Positions 7,739 through 17,508 of a stretch of DNA of 64,000 bases are shown in pieces; within the stretch, counting starts at the first letter, position 1, and each line of letters opens with the position of its first letter. Origin of the DNA: Rhodospirillum sp. (GTDB taxonomy: Bacteria; Pseudomonadota; Alphaproteobacteria; Dongiales; Dongiaceae); NCBI GenBank assembly GCA_013822765.1, contig PNKY01000005.1, forward strand, positions 248,001-312,000, read 5' to 3'. Made by a program: the position numbers and the translations under genes. The notes beneath the pieces were generated by a model that was not told where the DNA came from, searched no databases, and saw only the letters and a list, made by a program, of their open reading frames with translations.

Positions 7739-9664
7739 TCAACGAGCTGGGCCGGTGGCTCCTGGCCGGCTCCCCTGCGGGGCCGCGTCAGTTGCCATAC
7801 TAGCCTCAACCTCGTCAAGGGAATGGCCTTTCAGCGCCATGGCCACCGCCCGGTCCATCCGGCGCTGGGCAAAGGCATGGGTCGCGTGATCCAGCCCCTC
7901 CACCGCCGCGTTGATGAGATCGCGGTCCTCGCCCTTTATGGCGTGGCGAAGCTTAGCGATTGCTGAATCGATCCCGCCGCGCTCCTCGGGAGACAGCAGC
8001 GCGCCGTCGGCGGCCAATGCAGCGCCCAGCGCCAGCAGCACCCGCTCGGCCTCGACCCGCGCTTCGATCAGCAGGCGCTGCTCCATGTCCTCGCGGGCGT
8101 GGACCAGGCTGGCGCGCAGCATGTCCGCCATCTCGGATTCGGTCAGGCCATAGCTCGGCTTCACCGCAATTTCGGCTCGAATGCCGGTGGTCTTTTCCGT
8201 CGCCGAGACGGTGAGCAGGCCGTCGGCATCGACCGCGAACGTGACCTGGATGCGGGCGGCGCCCGCCACCATCGGCGGTATGCCGAGCAGCTCGAACCGG
8301 CCGAGAGAGCGGCAGGCATCGACCGTCTCGCGCTCGCCCTGCACCACGTGGACCAGCATGCCGGTCTGGCCGTCCTGGTAGGTGGTGAACTCCTGCGCCT
8401 TGGCGACCGGGATCGGCGTGTTGCGGTCGATCACCTTTTCGACGATGCCGCCCATGGTCTCGATGCCGAGCGACAGCGGGATGACGTCGAGCAGCAGCGT
8501 GTCGCTGCCGCGGGTCAGCGCCATGGCCTGGAGCGCGGCGCCGACCGCGACCACCTCGTCAGGATTGATGTCGGCGAGCGGCGCGCGGCCGAAGAACTTC
8601 TCCACCTGCCGCCGCACCAATGGCACGCGGGTGGAACCGCCGACCAGCACGACGCCCTCGATGTCTTTCTGCGTGACCTGCGCGTCCTCGAGCACCTGGC
8701 GGCAGGCGCGCATGGTGCGCTGGATCAGCGGCTCGATCATCGCCTCGAAGGATTTGCGCGTGATGGGTTGAGCGATCTCGCGGCCGCCAAGCTCGGCCCG
8801 CAGGGTCGCCTGGTCCGCGCCGGTCAGCGCTTCCTTGGCCGCCCGCGCCGCCAGCAGCAAGGAGGTCGCGCCAGCCTGATCGAGGCCAGTGACACTGCTT
8901 TGCGTGAACGCCCATTCCGCCAAAGCGTGGTCGAAATCATCGCCGCCCAAAGCGGAATCGCCGCCGGTCGCCAGCACCTGGAACACGCCCTTCTGCAGGC
9001 GCAGCAGCGAAATATCGAAGGTGCCGCCGCCGAGGTCGTAGATCGCGTAGACGCCTTCCGCCCCGGTATCGAGGCCGTAGGCCAGCGCGGCGGCGGTCGG
9101 CTCGTTGACCAGGCGCAGCACCTCGAGGCCGGCAAGCTTGGCGGCATCCTTGGTGGCGCTGCGGGCGGCGTCGTCGAAATAGGCCGGCACGGTCACCACG
9201 GCCTGGGTGATGTCCTGCCCGAGCGACTGCTCAGCCCGCGCCTTCACGGCCCGCAGGATCTCGGCCGACATCTCGATCGGCGTGACGGAGCGGCCAGCAA
9301 CCTCCAGCCGCACCATGCCGACGGAATCGCCGCTGGCCGCGATCTTGTAGGGCAGAACGCCCGCCAACGCCTTCACGTCGTGCACGCCGCGGCCCATCAG
9401 GCGCTTGATCGAGCTGACCACGCGGTCGGGATGCTGCGCGCGCAGAGCCTGCGCTTCGCGGCCCACGACCACACCGTCCGGCATCAATGCAACGACCGAT
9501 GGGATGAGCCCATCGCCGCGCGCGTCGCGCAGCACTTCCGGCTGCTCGCCGTCGACCACGGCCACGACCGAGTTGGTGGTGCCAAGGTCGATGCCGATGG
9601 CGATGCCGCGCTCCTTGGCGTGCGGCTCCGGCGTCTCGCCCGGCTCGTGAATCTGCAGCAACAT
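7739..9664 (-). CDS. hscA: Fe-S assembly Hsp70 chaperone HscA
   Basis: 641 residues. It is the Hsp70 that, with HscB, pulls assembled clusters off IscU. The nucleotide-binding domain opens with [17 protein letters not shown] and includes [13 protein letters not shown] and [13 protein letters not shown]; a beta-sandwich and helical lid follow. The SRNTTIP/TxPxxK-type lid contact region of DnaK reads [20 protein letters not shown], as in HscA. Its start is two bases after the hscB stop, so the two are tightly coupled. It should recognise the LPPVK motif present in this IscU. Confidence 0.95.
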   Translation of the reverse strand: MLLQIHEPGETPEPHAKERGIAIGIDLGTTNSVVAVVDGEQPEVLRDARGDGLIPSVVALMPDGVVVGREAQALRAQHPDRVVSSIKRLMGRGVHDVKALAGVLPYKIAASGDSVGMVRLEVAGRSVTPIEMSAEILRAVKARAEQSLGQDITQAVVTVPAYFDDAARSATKDAAKLAGLEVLRLVNEPTAAALAYGLDTGAEGVYAIYDLGGGTFDISLLRLQKGVFQVLATGGDSALGGDDFDHALAEWAFTQSSVTGLDQAGATSLLLAARAAKEALTGADQATLRAELGGREIAQPITRKSFEAMIEPLIQRTMRACRQVLEDAQVTQKDIEGVVLVGGSTRVPLVRRQVEKFFGRAPLADINPDEVVAVGAALQAMALTRGSDTLLLDVIPLSLGIETMGGIVEKVIDRNTPIPVAKAQEFTTYQDGQTGMLVHVVQGERETVDACRSLGRFELLGIPPMVAGAARIQVTFAVDADGLLTVSATEKTTGIRAEIAVKPSYGLTESEMADMLRASLVHAREDMEQRLLIEARVEAERVLLALGAALAADGALLSPEERGGIDSAIAKLRHAIKGEDRDLINAAVEGLDHATHAFAQRRMDRAVAMALKGHSLDEVEASMATDAAPQGSRPGATGPAR

Positions 9665-9666
9665 AT

Positions 9667-10317
9667 CTAAGCCGTTCCTTGCGCCTGCTCGATGGTAATG
9701 CGGCGCGTGCGCGTCTCCTCGAGATACTTGCGCAGATACTTGAGGCGCGTGGTCAGGCGGTTCGCCGCCTTCAAATCATCGCTCGCGAACGCCTTGGAGA
9801 GATCGGAGAGGATGGCGATCGCATCGGCGCCGGCCTTGGCCTGCAGCTTCTCCACCTGGTCGATGCTGGTCGCTTCCATCAGCGCCTCGCGCGCTTCCAT
9901 CGCTTCCATCAACAGCTCGGGATCGCGCACCGTTTCATCCTTGGAGACCGCGGCATCGAGGCCCTTGAGGCTGAGCAGATAGGCCGCGCGGCGCAGCGGA
10001 TCCTTCAGAACCTCGTAGGCTTCGTTGAGCGCGACGGCCTGGCGCTCCGCAAGGGCGCGCTCCTTGGCGGGCTTGGTGGCGAAGCGGTCGGGATGGATGG
10101 CGCGCTGGAAACCGAGATAGCGCTTCTCGACGATATCGCCATCGACGTCGAAGTCCGGTTCGAGCCCGAGCCGGCGGAAATGGTCAAGCTGTCCGGGGGG
10201 CTGGATTGCGCCGCAAGTGTGGCAGAACAGCGCCTGCGCCGTCACCGGCCCCTTGCAGGACCAGCACGAAACAAGACCAGCGCGCGCGGCGCGCGTATCG
10301 TCCGCTTGCGGCGACAT
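9667..10317 (-). CDS. hscB: Fe-S co-chaperone HscB with N-terminal zinc-finger
   Basis: 216 residues. It is the J-protein that delivers IscU to HscA and stimulates its ATPase. The J domain has the HPD motif in [13 protein letters not shown], followed by a C-terminal helical IscU-binding domain. Before the J domain lies a tetracysteine motif C18-x2-C21-x10-C32-x2-C35 (CWSCKGP...[11 protein letters not shown]), which gamma-proteobacterial HscB lacks but mitochondrial HSC20 has. The protein is about 45 residues longer than E. coli HscB for that reason. It begins 12 bases after iscA. Confidence 0.93.
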   Translation of the reverse strand: MSPQADDTRAARAGLVSCWSCKGPVTAQALFCHTCGAIQPPGQLDHFRRLGLEPDFDVDGDIVEKRYLGFQRAIHPDRFATKPAKERALAERQAVALNEAYEVLKDPLRRAAYLLSLKGLDAAVSKDETVRDPELLMEAMEAREALMEATSIDQVEKLQAKAGADAIAILSDLSKAFASDDLKAANRLTTRLKYLRKYLEETRTRRITIEQAQGTA

Positions 10318-10329
10318 CAGTTTGCGACA

Positions 10330-10743
10330 TCAGACGTGGAAGGATTCGCCACAGCCGCAGCGGCCCTTCTCGTTCGGATTCTTGAAGACGAAGCCGGACT
10401 GCAGCTTCTCTTCGACGTAATCCATTTCGGTGCCGAGGACGAACATCGTGGCCTTGGGGTCGATCAGGACCGTGACGCCATCCTGCTGCACCATCTCGTC
10501 CATCGGGCCCTTCTCGTCAGCGAACTCGAGCGTATAGCTGAGGCCGGAGCAACCCTTGGTTTTGACGCCGATGCGGATGCCGGCCGACGGCTTGCCGCGC
10601 TTGTCGAGCAGCGCCTTCACGCGCTCGACCGCCGCGGCGGTGAGGTTGATCGCCGCCGGCCGCGGGCGCGGGCTGCGCTTCGGCTTGACGTCGGGCGCGG
10701 GCGTCGCCGCCGCGCTCTCCGGGATGTTGGTGCCGGTATCCAT
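10330..10743 (-). CDS. iscA: Fe-S assembly A-type carrier IscA
   Basis: 137 residues. It is an A-type carrier that passes clusters to target proteins. The HesB/IscA domain occupies residues 32-137 with the three conserved cysteines Cys65 (TKGCSG), Cys129 and Cys131 (GRCGCGESF). Residues 1-31 form a Pro/Ala/Lys-rich extension that E. coli IscA lacks. It lies ten bases after iscU. It could also be called SufA or ErpA by homology alone; its position makes IscA the better name. Confidence 0.93.
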   Translation of the reverse strand: MDTGTNIPESAAATPAPDVKPKRSPRPRPAAINLTAAAVERVKALLDKRGKPSAGIRIGVKTKGCSGLSYTLEFADEKGPMDEMVQQDGVTVLIDPKATMFVLGTEMDYVEEKLQSGFVFKNPNEKGRCGCGESFHV

Positions 10744-10753
10744 GATCGCTGTG

Positions 10754-11158
10754 CTACTCCGCCGCTTGTTCGGCCGGCTTGCCGTGCTTCTCGCGATAAT
10801 CCTTGATCGCGGCCTTGATCGCGTCCTCGGCCAGGACCGAGCAATGGATCTTCACCGGCGGCAGCGACAGATGCTGCGCAATCATGGTGTTCTTGATCGT
10901 TTCCGCTTCGTCGAGCGTCTTGCCCTTGACCCACTCGGTCGCGAGCGACGACGAGGCGATCGCGGACCCGCAGCCGAAGGTCTTGAACTTGGCGTCCTCA
11001 ATCTTCCCGTCGGCGCCGACCTTGATCTGCAGCTTCATCACGTCGCCGCAGGCCGGGGCGCCAACGAGGCCGGTTCCGACCGTGTCGTCGCCCTTGTCCA
11101 AGGCGCCGACGTTGCGCGGGTTCTCGTAGTGGTCGATCAGTTTCTCGCTATATGCCAT
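10754..11158 (-). CDS. iscU: Fe-S cluster scaffold IscU
   Basis: 134 residues. It is the scaffold on which IscS-derived sulfur and iron are joined into [2Fe-2S] clusters. All ligand cysteines are present: Cys37 (APACGD), Cys63 (TFGCGSA) and Cys106 (KIHCSVLAEDAI). The HscA recognition motif LPPVK is at 99-103. The start ATG at 11158 follows GGAGAGCAC. The gene lies 49 bases after iscS. Confidence 0.97.
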   Translation of the reverse strand: MAYSEKLIDHYENPRNVGALDKGDDTVGTGLVGAPACGDVMKLQIKVGADGKIEDAKFKTFGCGSAIASSSLATEWVKGKTLDEAETIKNTMIAQHLSLPPVKIHCSVLAEDAIKAAIKDYREKHGKPAEQAAE

Positions 11159-11207
11159 GTGTGCTCTCCTAGAATTCCAAGCCGATTATCGAGCTCGGTC
11201 GCACCGA

Positions 11208-12467
11208 TCAGTGCTCCGCCCACTTGATCGACTTAATATCGATACCTTCCTGCGCCATCTCCCACAGCGGGCTCATCGCGCGCAAGCGCTGGACCGATTC
11301 CACGATGTGCTCGACGGCGTAGTCGACATCCTGTTCGGTGGTGAAGCGCCCAAGTCCGATGCGCAGCGAGGTGTGCGCGAGTTCCTCTTCGACACCCAGC
11401 GCGCGCAGCACGTAGGACGGCTCCAGCGACGCCGAGGTGCAGGCCGAACCCGACGAAACCGCCAGGTCCTTGATCCCCATCATCAGCCCCTCGCCTTCCA
11501 CATAGGCGAAGGACAGGTTGAGGTTGCCCGGGATGCGGCTGTCGAGATCGCCGTTGAGATAGACCTCCGGGAGCCTGTCCTTGATCTTCTTGTGGAACCG
11601 GTCGCGCAGGCCCTTCAGCCGTTCGCCCTCCGTGCCCATCTCGCGTTGCGCGATGGCGCAGGCCTCGCCGAGGCCGACGCAGAGCGGCGTCGGCAGGGTG
11701 CCGGAACGCATACCGCGCTCCTGTCCGCCGCCATGGATCAGCGCCTCGAGCCGCACGCGCGGCTTGCGCCGGACATAGAGCGCGCCCAGGCCCTTCGGCC
11801 CGTAAATCTTGTGGCCGGAGATAGACAGCAGGTCGATGTTCATCGCATCGACATCGAGTGGGATCTTGCCAACCGCCTGCGCCGCGTCGGTGTGGAAATA
11901 CACCTTGCGCTCGCGGCAGATCTTGCCGATCTCCGCCAGCGGCTGGATCACGCCGATCTCGTTGTTCACCGCCATCACCGAGACGATGCAGGTGTCCGGT
12001 CGGATCGCGGCCTTGAGCTGCTCCAGGTCGATGAGGCCGTTCTGCTGCACCGGCAGATAGGTGACGTCGAACCCTTCCAGCTCCAGGTGGCGGCAGGAAT
12101 CCAGCACGCACTTATGCTCGGTCACCACAGTGATGATGTGGTTCTTCTTGCCCTTGTAGAAATGCGCGACGCCCTTCAGCGCCAGGTTGTTCGATTCCGT
12201 CGCGCCGGAGGTGAAGATGATCTCCTTCTCGTCCGCGCCGATGATCGAAGCGACCTGAGCGCGCGCCTTCTCCACCGCCTTTTCGGCTTCCCAGCCGTAG
12301 GCGTGGTTGCGTGAATGCGGGTTGCCGAAATGCGTGGTGAAGTAAGGCAGCATAGCCTCCACCACGCGCGGATCGGTCGGCGTCGTCGCCTGATAGTCCA
12401 GATAGATCGGCGTCTGCGGACGGTTCTTGCCGTCGGCCACGACCTTCATGTTCTGCAATGAACTCAT
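11208..12467 (-). CDS. iscS: Cysteine desulfurase IscS
   Basis: 419 residues. It is a PLP enzyme that converts cysteine to alanine and a protein-bound persulfide, feeding IscU and tRNA thiolation. The PLP lysine is Lys220 ([12 protein letters not shown]) and the catalytic loop cysteine is Cys343 ([14 protein letters not shown]), both in class I NifS/IscS context. An N-terminal extension of about 18 residues precedes [12 protein letters not shown] second, shorter desulfurase of the same class lies immediately upstream. Confidence 0.97.
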   Translation of the reverse strand: MSSLQNMKVVADGKNRPQTPIYLDYQATTPTDPRVVEAMLPYFTTHFGNPHSRNHAYGWEAEKAVEKARAQVASIIGADEKEIIFTSGATESNNLALKGVAHFYKGKKNHIITVVTEHKCVLDSCRHLELEGFDVTYLPVQQNGLIDLEQLKAAIRPDTCIVSVMAVNNEIGVIQPLAEIGKICRERKVYFHTDAAQAVGKIPLDVDAMNIDLLSISGHKIYGPKGLGALYVRRKPRVRLEALIHGGGQERGMRSGTLPTPLCVGLGEACAIAQREMGTEGERLKGLRDRFHKKIKDRLPEVYLNGDLDSRIPGNLNLSFAYVEGEGLMMGIKDLAVSSGSACTSASLEPSYVLRALGVEEELAHTSLRIGLGRFTTEQDVDYAVEHIVESVQRLRAMSPLWEMAQEGIDIKSIKWAEH

Positions 12468-12484
12468 CTACTGATACCTTTGCA

Positions 12485-13618
12485 TCAAGCCGCCGGCTGC
12501 ATGTCCGGCAACGTATGAACCTTTCGACCGGCCAAATGCGCCAGCCGCGCCACCAGTCCGTCGATCTCCGCCTCGCTGTTCCACCAGCCGAGGCTGACGC
12601 GGATCGCGGATCGGGCAATCTCTTCGCCGTAGCCCATCGCAAGGGCGACGTGGCTCGGCCGTACCTTTCCTGATGAACAAGCCGACCCAGCGCTGATCGC
12701 ATAGCCCGCGAGATCCAGTGCCATCACCAACGTCTCGCTCGACTTGCCCGCGACTGCGACGCACGAGGTGTTCGGCAGCCGCGGCGCATCCCGGCCCAGC
12801 ACCGTGATGTTTTGACCGAATTCGGAGAGCCCGCCTTCCAACCGATCGCGCAATGCCGCGACGCGCGACACCTGTGCGCAAGACTGCACCCCTTCGGCGG
12901 CCGCTCCGAATGCGGCAATTGCTGGAACATTTTCGGTGCCGGCGCGGCGGAACTTCTCCTGTCCGCCCCCGACCTGGAGCGGTTTGACCGCCAGATCGTC
13001 CTTTAGCACCAGTGCCCCGGCGCCGAGGACGCCGCCAATCTTGTGCGCGGACACAGTCAATATGTCGGTGCTTAGGTCACCCATATCAAGCGATATACGG
13101 CCCGGCGCCTGCGACGCGTCGCAATGCAGCAGCCCACCGGCTGCATGAACCAGGTCGGCCGCCGCGCGCACCGGCTGGATGACGCCGGTCTCGTTATTCG
13201 CCAGCATGATAGACACGAAAGCCGACCGCTCCGCTTCGCGCAGCGCCTCGGCAAGGTCGTCAAGATCGACTTGGCCGTCACGCTGCGTCCGAAGAACGCG
13301 TGCGCCCGCCATCTGCGCCGGCTTCAGCACCGAATCATGCTCGATGCCGGAGACGATCAGCGGTCGCTCGCCCCGGCTTGCGAGTGCCAGATTGTTGGCC
13401 TCGGTCCCACCGGAGACGAAGATCACGTTCTCCGCCTTAGCGCCGACCAGCTGCGCGACCTGAACGCGCGCGCGATCCACCAGCCCGCGCGCGGCGCGGC
13501 CGAAGCCGTGCACCGACGACGGATTGCCGATCACACGCAATGCCGCTTCCAACGCCGCCAGCGCGGAAGCGCTGGGCGGCGTGGTGGCATTGGCATCCAT
13601 GTAGATCGCGTTGCTCAT
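12485..13618 (-). CDS. Second cysteine desulfurase (NifS/IscS class)
   Basis: 377 residues. It is a second PLP cysteine desulfurase in the same operon, between iscR and iscS. The PLP lysine is Lys193 (TVSAHKIGGVLGAG) and the sulfur-carrying cysteine Cys314 (SAGSACSSGKVRPSHVALAMG), so it should be active. I chose the ATG at 13618 (MSNAIYMDANATTPPS); the frame stays open further but only over the iscR 3' end. It diverges clearly from IscS in the C-terminal third and lacks its C-terminal tail. It could supply sulfur to a different acceptor; which one is not visible. Confidence 0.9.
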   Translation of the reverse strand: MSNAIYMDANATTPPSASALAALEAALRVIGNPSSVHGFGRAARGLVDRARVQVAQLVGAKAENVIFVSGGTEANNLALASRGERPLIVSGIEHDSVLKPAQMAGARVLRTQRDGQVDLDDLAEALREAERSAFVSIMLANNETGVIQPVRAAADLVHAAGGLLHCDASQAPGRISLDMGDLSTDILTVSAHKIGGVLGAGALVLKDDLAVKPLQVGGGQEKFRRAGTENVPAIAAFGAAAEGVQSCAQVSRVAALRDRLEGGLSEFGQNITVLGRDAPRLPNTSCVAVAGKSSETLVMALDLAGYAISAGSACSSGKVRPSHVALAMGYGEEIARSAIRVSLGWWNSEAEIDGLVARLAHLAGRKVHTLPDMQPAA

Positions 13619-13629
13619 CGCGCTTCTAA

Positions 13630-14142
13630 CTACTCCGCAGCGACGTTGGTGCGCACCGGCTCCTCGCCGGCGCCGGCCGGCGGCGTGGCGCCGTCGGTCT
13701 CCAGCGGCTGGCCGAGCTGCGACTTGCCGAGGATCCGCCGGTTGACGACATCCGCGAGCGAGACCGAACTCAGGAACAGGTGGATCTGATGCGTCAGCTC
13801 TTCCCACAGATCGTGGGTCAGGCAACGGCTCTTGTCGCTCTGGCAGCCGGTGCCGGTGTTCGGCTTGCAACGGGTGGCGCGGATCGGCTCGTCCACCGCC
13901 ATGATGGCGTCCGAGATCCGGGTGTCCTCCGCGCTACGCGACAGCAGATAGCCGCCGCCGGGACCGCGCACGCTCTTCACCAGGCCATTGCGCCGCAACT
14001 TCGCGAACAACTGCTCCAGGTAAGAGAGCGAGATTTCCTGCCGCTGCGAGATATCCGCCAAGGCCACCGGGCGCCCATTGCTGTGCGACGCCAGGTCAAC
14101 CAGGGCCATAACCGCATAACGTCCTTTGGTGCTCAATCTCAC
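13630..14142 (-). CDS. iscR: Rrf2-family Fe-S regulator IscR
   Basis: 170 residues from a GTG at 14142, chosen because it gives the canonical MRLSTKGRYAVMALVDLA start behind a GGAGG six bases upstream. IscR is a winged-helix repressor that senses cluster supply through a [2Fe-2S] cluster. The ligands are Cys92, Cys100, Cys107 and His110 (RCKPNTGTGCQSDKSRCLTH), with spacing 7 and 6 rather than E. coli's 5 and 5. Two IscR-like operators at the cysE promoter suggest feedback control of the whole operon. Confidence 0.95.
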   Translation of the reverse strand: MRLSTKGRYAVMALVDLASHSNGRPVALADISQRQEISLSYLEQLFAKLRRNGLVKSVRGPGGGYLLSRSAEDTRISDAIMAVDEPIRATRCKPNTGTGCQSDKSRCLTHDLWEELTHQIHLFLSSVSLADVVNRRILGKSQLGQPLETDGATPPAGAGEEPVRTNVAAE

Positions 14143-14178
14143 GACCAACCTCCATCACATACGGGCCGAGCCCGGCGC

Positions 14179-14961
14179 CTACTCCGCCGCGACGTCAGAC
14201 CGTCTTTCTTCGTCACTGTCTGCCCCTAGTTTCGTAGCGGCGCCGTTCTCCGAACCCGAGCGAGCAGCCTTGCCGTTCAATTCGCCTTCCAGCACGGCGA
14301 TGCGTGCCTGCAGGCGCGATACCTGATCCATCAGCCCCTCGATGGCGCGCGTGACCGGGTCGGGCAACACGCCGTTGGGCAAGCCGTAGGCCGCGAAATC
14401 GCCGGCGTCCGCGCCGCGCGGCGCCGCGATCTTGGCCGGGATCCCGACCATCAGAGCGCCGGCCGGAACATCGGTCACCACCACGGCATTGGCGCCGATC
14501 TTAGCGCCGGCCCCGACGACGATGGCGCCCAGCACTTGGGCACCCGCGCCGACGATGACCCGATCCCGCAGGGTGGGGTGGCGCTTCTTGTTCACCTGGG
14601 CAGCCGAATTGACCGAGGGCGCCGTGCCGCCCAGGGTGATGTCCTGGTACATGGTGACATCGTCGCCGATCTCGGCGGTCTCGCCGATCACCGTCCCCAT
14701 CCCGTGGTCGATGAACAGGCGGCGACCAATGGTCGCGCCGGGGTGGATTTCGATGCCGGTAAACCAACGTGCGGTTTGAGAAACGACCCGGGCCACCACC
14801 CGCCAACCCCGCTTGTTCAGGGCGTGGGAGAGCCGATGGGCCAGTATGGCGTGGAATCCCGGATAGGTTAATGCCACCTCCAGCCGCGAGCGGGCGGCCG
14901 GGTCGCGGGCCATGATCGAATCGATGTCCTCTGCGAAATGCTTGAAATTCATGACGGCCAT
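14179..14961 (-). CDS. cysE: Serine O-acetyltransferase CysE
   Basis: 260 residues. It makes O-acetylserine from serine and acetyl-CoA, the committed step of cysteine synthesis. An N-terminal helical segment is followed by a left-handed beta-helix of hexapeptide repeats (residues about 70-180), with [25 protein letters not shown] containing the catalytic His-Asp pair. The C-terminus carries a short coiled coil and a charged tail. It is the first gene of the isc operon, 36 bases before iscR, which joins cysteine supply to Fe-S assembly. Confidence 0.95.
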   Translation of the reverse strand: MAVMNFKHFAEDIDSIMARDPAARSRLEVALTYPGFHAILAHRLSHALNKRGWRVVARVVSQTARWFTGIEIHPGATIGRRLFIDHGMGTVIGETAEIGDDVTMYQDITLGGTAPSVNSAAQVNKKRHPTLRDRVIVGAGAQVLGAIVVGAGAKIGANAVVVTDVPAGALMVGIPAKIAAPRGADAGDFAAYGLPNGVLPDPVTRAIEGLMDQVSRLQARIAVLEGELNGKAARSGSENGAATKLGADSDEERRSDVAAE

Positions 14962-14990
14962 CGTGTTTACTACCGCCCCGCCGTCCTTAA

Positions 14991-15007
14991 TTGACTAACC
15001 CAGTCAA
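14991..15007. promoter_or_regulatory. IscR type-1-like operator in the cysE leader
   Basis: Perfect palindrome TTGACT-AACCC-AGTCAA. The arms match the type-1 IscR consensus YYGACT...AGTCRR exactly. It lies about 40 bases downstream of the predicted start of transcription and 30 bases before the cysE ATG. Confidence 0.7.
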
Positions 15008-15048
15008 CTTTAGCGGCACAGGTCGCGGCAAAGAACGCTCTCGCAGTC

Positions 15049-15077
15049 GATATAGTATGTCCCACTACCTTAGTCAA
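15049..15077 (-). promoter_or_regulatory. Promoter of the cysE-isc operon with overlapping IscR-like operator
   Basis: On the minus strand: -35 TTGACT (15077-15072), 17-base spacer, -10 TATATC (15054-15049). The -35 is also the left half of a second IscR-like site, TTGACT-AAGGT-AGTGGG (15077-15061), whose right half is degraded. Repressor bound here would block RNA polymerase directly. Confidence 0.75.
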
Positions 15078-15162
15078 GTTTATGCCCGGCAAACCCCCGC
15101 TGGGGCGTGTGAAATAACCATGTGCCATTATCGGATTTACGGCTTTTCCGGGGGGTCCCTCC

Positions 15163-15831
15163 ATGCCTGAAGTGATCATGAATGGCCCTGAGGGCCGGCT
15201 GGAGGGGCGCTACAACCAGAATGCGGAGCCCAATTCTCCGATCGCCCTGCTGCTGCACCCGCATCCGCAGCACGGCGGGACCATGAATAACAAGGTGGTC
15301 TACCAGCTCTACCAGTGCTTCCAGAAAAAGGGTTTTTCGGTGCTCCGGTTCAATTTCCGGGGCGTCGGCCGGTCCCAGGGCAAGTTCGACCGGGGCGAAG
15401 GTGAACTGAGCGACGCCGCGGCGGCGCTCGACTGGCTGCAGACCTGGAACCCCAATGCCCCGCAATGCTGGATCGCCGGCTTCTCGTTCGGCGCCTGGAT
15501 CGGCATGCAATTGCTGATGCGCCGGCCGGAGATCAGCGGCTTCATCTCGGTGTCGCCGCCCGCCAACATCTATGATTTCAGCTTCCTTGCACCCTGCCCT
15601 TCTTCGGGCCTGATGGTCCAGGGCGACCAGGACACCGTGGTGCCGCAGGATTCGGTCGCCAAGCTGGTGGCCAAGCTCAGCCATCAGCGCGGGATCAAGA
15701 TCAACTACCAGATCATCCCCGGCGCGACGCATTTCTATACCGAGCATCTCGATCACCTGAGCAGGACGGTCGACGACTACCTGACCACCGCGATCCCGGA
15801 GACCGCGGCGAAGCTCCGCGCCTCGCGCTAG
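15163..15831 (+). CDS. Alpha/beta hydrolase (COG2945 type)
   Basis: 222 residues, a compact alpha/beta hydrolase. The oxyanion strand HPHPQHGGTMNN (residues 28-39), nucleophile elbow GFSFGA with Ser near 107, an Asp in VQGDQDTVVP, and His in GATHFYTEHL complete a likely Ser-Asp-His triad. COG2945 members are widespread cytoplasmic hydrolases of unknown substrate. A GGGGGG run seven bases before the ATG may serve as ribosome site. It is divergent from cysE across a 201-bp control region. Confidence 0.85.
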   Translation: MPEVIMNGPEGRLEGRYNQNAEPNSPIALLLHPHPQHGGTMNNKVVYQLYQCFQKKGFSVLRFNFRGVGRSQGKFDRGEGELSDAAAALDWLQTWNPNAPQCWIAGFSFGAWIGMQLLMRRPEISGFISVSPPANIYDFSFLAPCPSSGLMVQGDQDTVVPQDSVAKLVAKLSHQRGIKINYQIIPGATHFYTEHLDHLSRTVDDYLTTAIPETAAKLRASR

Positions 15832-15836
15832 CCCGC

Positions 15837-16262
15837 TCATTCTTTGGATGCTTTGAGCAACGGATGCGGCTTAGGCGACTGGCTGCCGCCGGTGCCGTAC
15901 GGCCGCGTGATGATCTCCAGCAGATGGCCGTTCGGGTCCTCCCAATAGACCCCGCGGCCGCCGTCCCATTCGTTGATCTGACCGCTCTGCTTCTGCGAGG
16001 GATCGGCCCAATAGGTCAGGTCGCGCTGGCGGATGCGCGCGAAGATCTCGTCGAACTCCAGTTCGGTCACCAGGAACGCATAGTGTTGCGTGTTGATCTT
16101 GCCGCCGGACTCCATGAAATCCAGCGAGGTGTCGCCAACCTGTACGATGGCGAACGGCCCCAGATGCACCGGCGCGGAGAGCCCGAGGATCTCCGTCAGG
16201 AAACGCGCTGACGCACTGTGGTCGCGCGCCGAAACGATGGTGTGGTTGAGGCGGACGGCCAT
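15837..16262 (-). CDS. VOC family (glyoxalase/bleomycin resistance-like) protein
   Basis: 141 residues forming one VOC domain of two beta-alpha-beta-beta-beta units. The start MAVRLNHTIVSARDHSASARFLTEILGL and the closing GRGVYWEDPNGHLLEIITRPYG are typical. Possible metal ligands are His7, Glu in GRGVYWEDPNGHLLEI and His in NTQHYAFLV. The substrate cannot be predicted. It is convergent with the hydrolase gene, five bases apart. Confidence 0.85.
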   Translation of the reverse strand: MAVRLNHTIVSARDHSASARFLTEILGLSAPVHLGPFAIVQVGDTSLDFMESGGKINTQHYAFLVTELEFDEIFARIRQRDLTYWADPSQKQSGQINEWDGGRGVYWEDPNGHLLEIITRPYGTGGSQSPKPHPLLKASKE

Positions 16263-16334
16263 GGTCGAAGCCTTGCGTAGGATGCGCCCTCCCTTTGATA
16301 ACTAGGGCTCATCGCCGCCGTTGCAAGGTGAGTT

Positions 16335-17432
16335 CTAGGCAGCGTGGTAGCGGCCGCCCGGCATCGGTTGCGGCACACCGGTGGTGCCGGGGAAGCTGAG
16401 CGGCAGGCCGCGCAGCGAGCGCACCGCCATGAAGGCGAATGCCTGCGCTTCCAGCGCGTCGCCGTTCCAGCCAACTTCGTCCACCGCGCGCACGGGGCAG
16501 GACAGGGCGGCGCGCAGGCCCTGCATGATCGCCGGGTTGTGGCGGCCGCCGCCGCACACCAGCCACTCGCGCGCCGGCTTGGGAAACGTGCGCACCGCTT
16601 CCGCCGCCGACCAGACCGTGAAGGCGACCAGCGTTGCGGCGCCATCAGCCGCGCTCAATCCGCTGAGGGCCGCGTCGGCCAGCGACTTGAAGTGCTGCCG
16701 GTCGAGGGATTTCGGCGCGGGCAGTGCGAAATAGGGATCGGACTTCAACTTGGCCAGCGCGGTGGCGGACGGCTGGCCGCTCTTCGCCAAGGCACCGTCG
16801 ACATCCAGCGGCGTGCCAGTGTGGCGCAGCGCCCAATCGTCCGACAACGCGTTGGCAGGCCCGGTGTCGAACGCGATCAGCGTGCCGTCGTCACCAATCC
16901 AGGTGACGTTGCCGACGCCGCCGAGATTGAGCACGGCCACCGGCTTCGCCAGCGGCTGCGACCGCGCGAGGTGGTAGACCGGCGCCAGCGGGGCACCCTG
17001 CCCACCGGCGCTCACGTCGGCGCTGCGGAAGTCGTTGACCACGTCGATCCCGGTGAGCTTCGCGAGCAGCGCGCCGTCGCCGATCTGCACCGTCTGCCGC
17101 TGGGCCGGTGCGTGGTGGATGGTCTGGCCGTGGAAGCCCACGACCGCGATCTCGGACGGCTTGCGCCCGGCCTCCGCCAGCAGCTGGCGGACCGCGTCCG
17201 CGTGGCGCTCGGTCAGCTCGCGCTCCACCGCCGCCACCGGGCCCTTGCCGCCGAAGCAGGACTGCAGCCGGGCGCGGAAAGCAACGTCGTAGGACAGTTC
17301 GGCGGTGGGGCCGAAATGGTCGATCGACGTCCCGTCAGTGTGGATGAGGGCTGCGTCGATGCCGTCGCACGAGGTGCCGCTCATCATGCCGATTGCCCAC
17401 ACCGCACCCTCGCTTTCTGACCTGGAAGCCAT
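16335..17432 (-). CDS. anmK: Anhydro-N-acetylmuramic acid kinase AnmK
   Basis: 365 residues, the usual length. AnmK phosphorylates and opens 1,6-anhydro-MurNAc from recycled peptidoglycan, giving MurNAc-6-phosphate. The ATP-binding start [17 protein letters not shown], the middle [14 protein letters not shown] and [14 protein letters not shown], and the late [15 protein letters not shown] are family hallmarks. It is divergent from tyrS across a 76-base spacer. The same anmK-tyrS neighbour pair occurs in other proteobacteria. Confidence 0.95.
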   Translation of the reverse strand: MASRSESEGAVWAIGMMSGTSCDGIDAALIHTDGTSIDHFGPTAELSYDVAFRARLQSCFGGKGPVAAVERELTERHADAVRQLLAEAGRKPSEIAVVGFHGQTIHHAPAQRQTVQIGDGALLAKLTGIDVVNDFRSADVSAGGQGAPLAPVYHLARSQPLAKPVAVLNLGGVGNVTWIGDDGTLIAFDTGPANALSDDWALRHTGTPLDVDGALAKSGQPSATALAKLKSDPYFALPAPKSLDRQHFKSLADAALSGLSAADGAATLVAFTVWSAAEAVRTFPKPAREWLVCGGGRHNPAIMQGLRAALSCPVRAVDEVGWNGDALEAQAFAFMAVRSLRGLPLSFPGTTGVPQPMPGGRYHAA

Positions 17433-17445
17433 GAAATCCCGCCGG

Positions 17446-17474
17446 TTTACGCCCTTCCCATCGATGTGTTACAT
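17446..17474 (+). promoter_or_regulatory. Candidate promoter of tyrS
   Basis: TTTACG (17446-17451), 17-base spacer, TTACAT (17469-17474), 34 bases before the tyrS ATG, in the anmK-tyrS divergent spacer. The match to consensus is fair only. Confidence 0.4.
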
Positions 17475-17508
17475 CACCGCCCACCGAAAGCAAAGCCGTC
17501 CCCAAACC

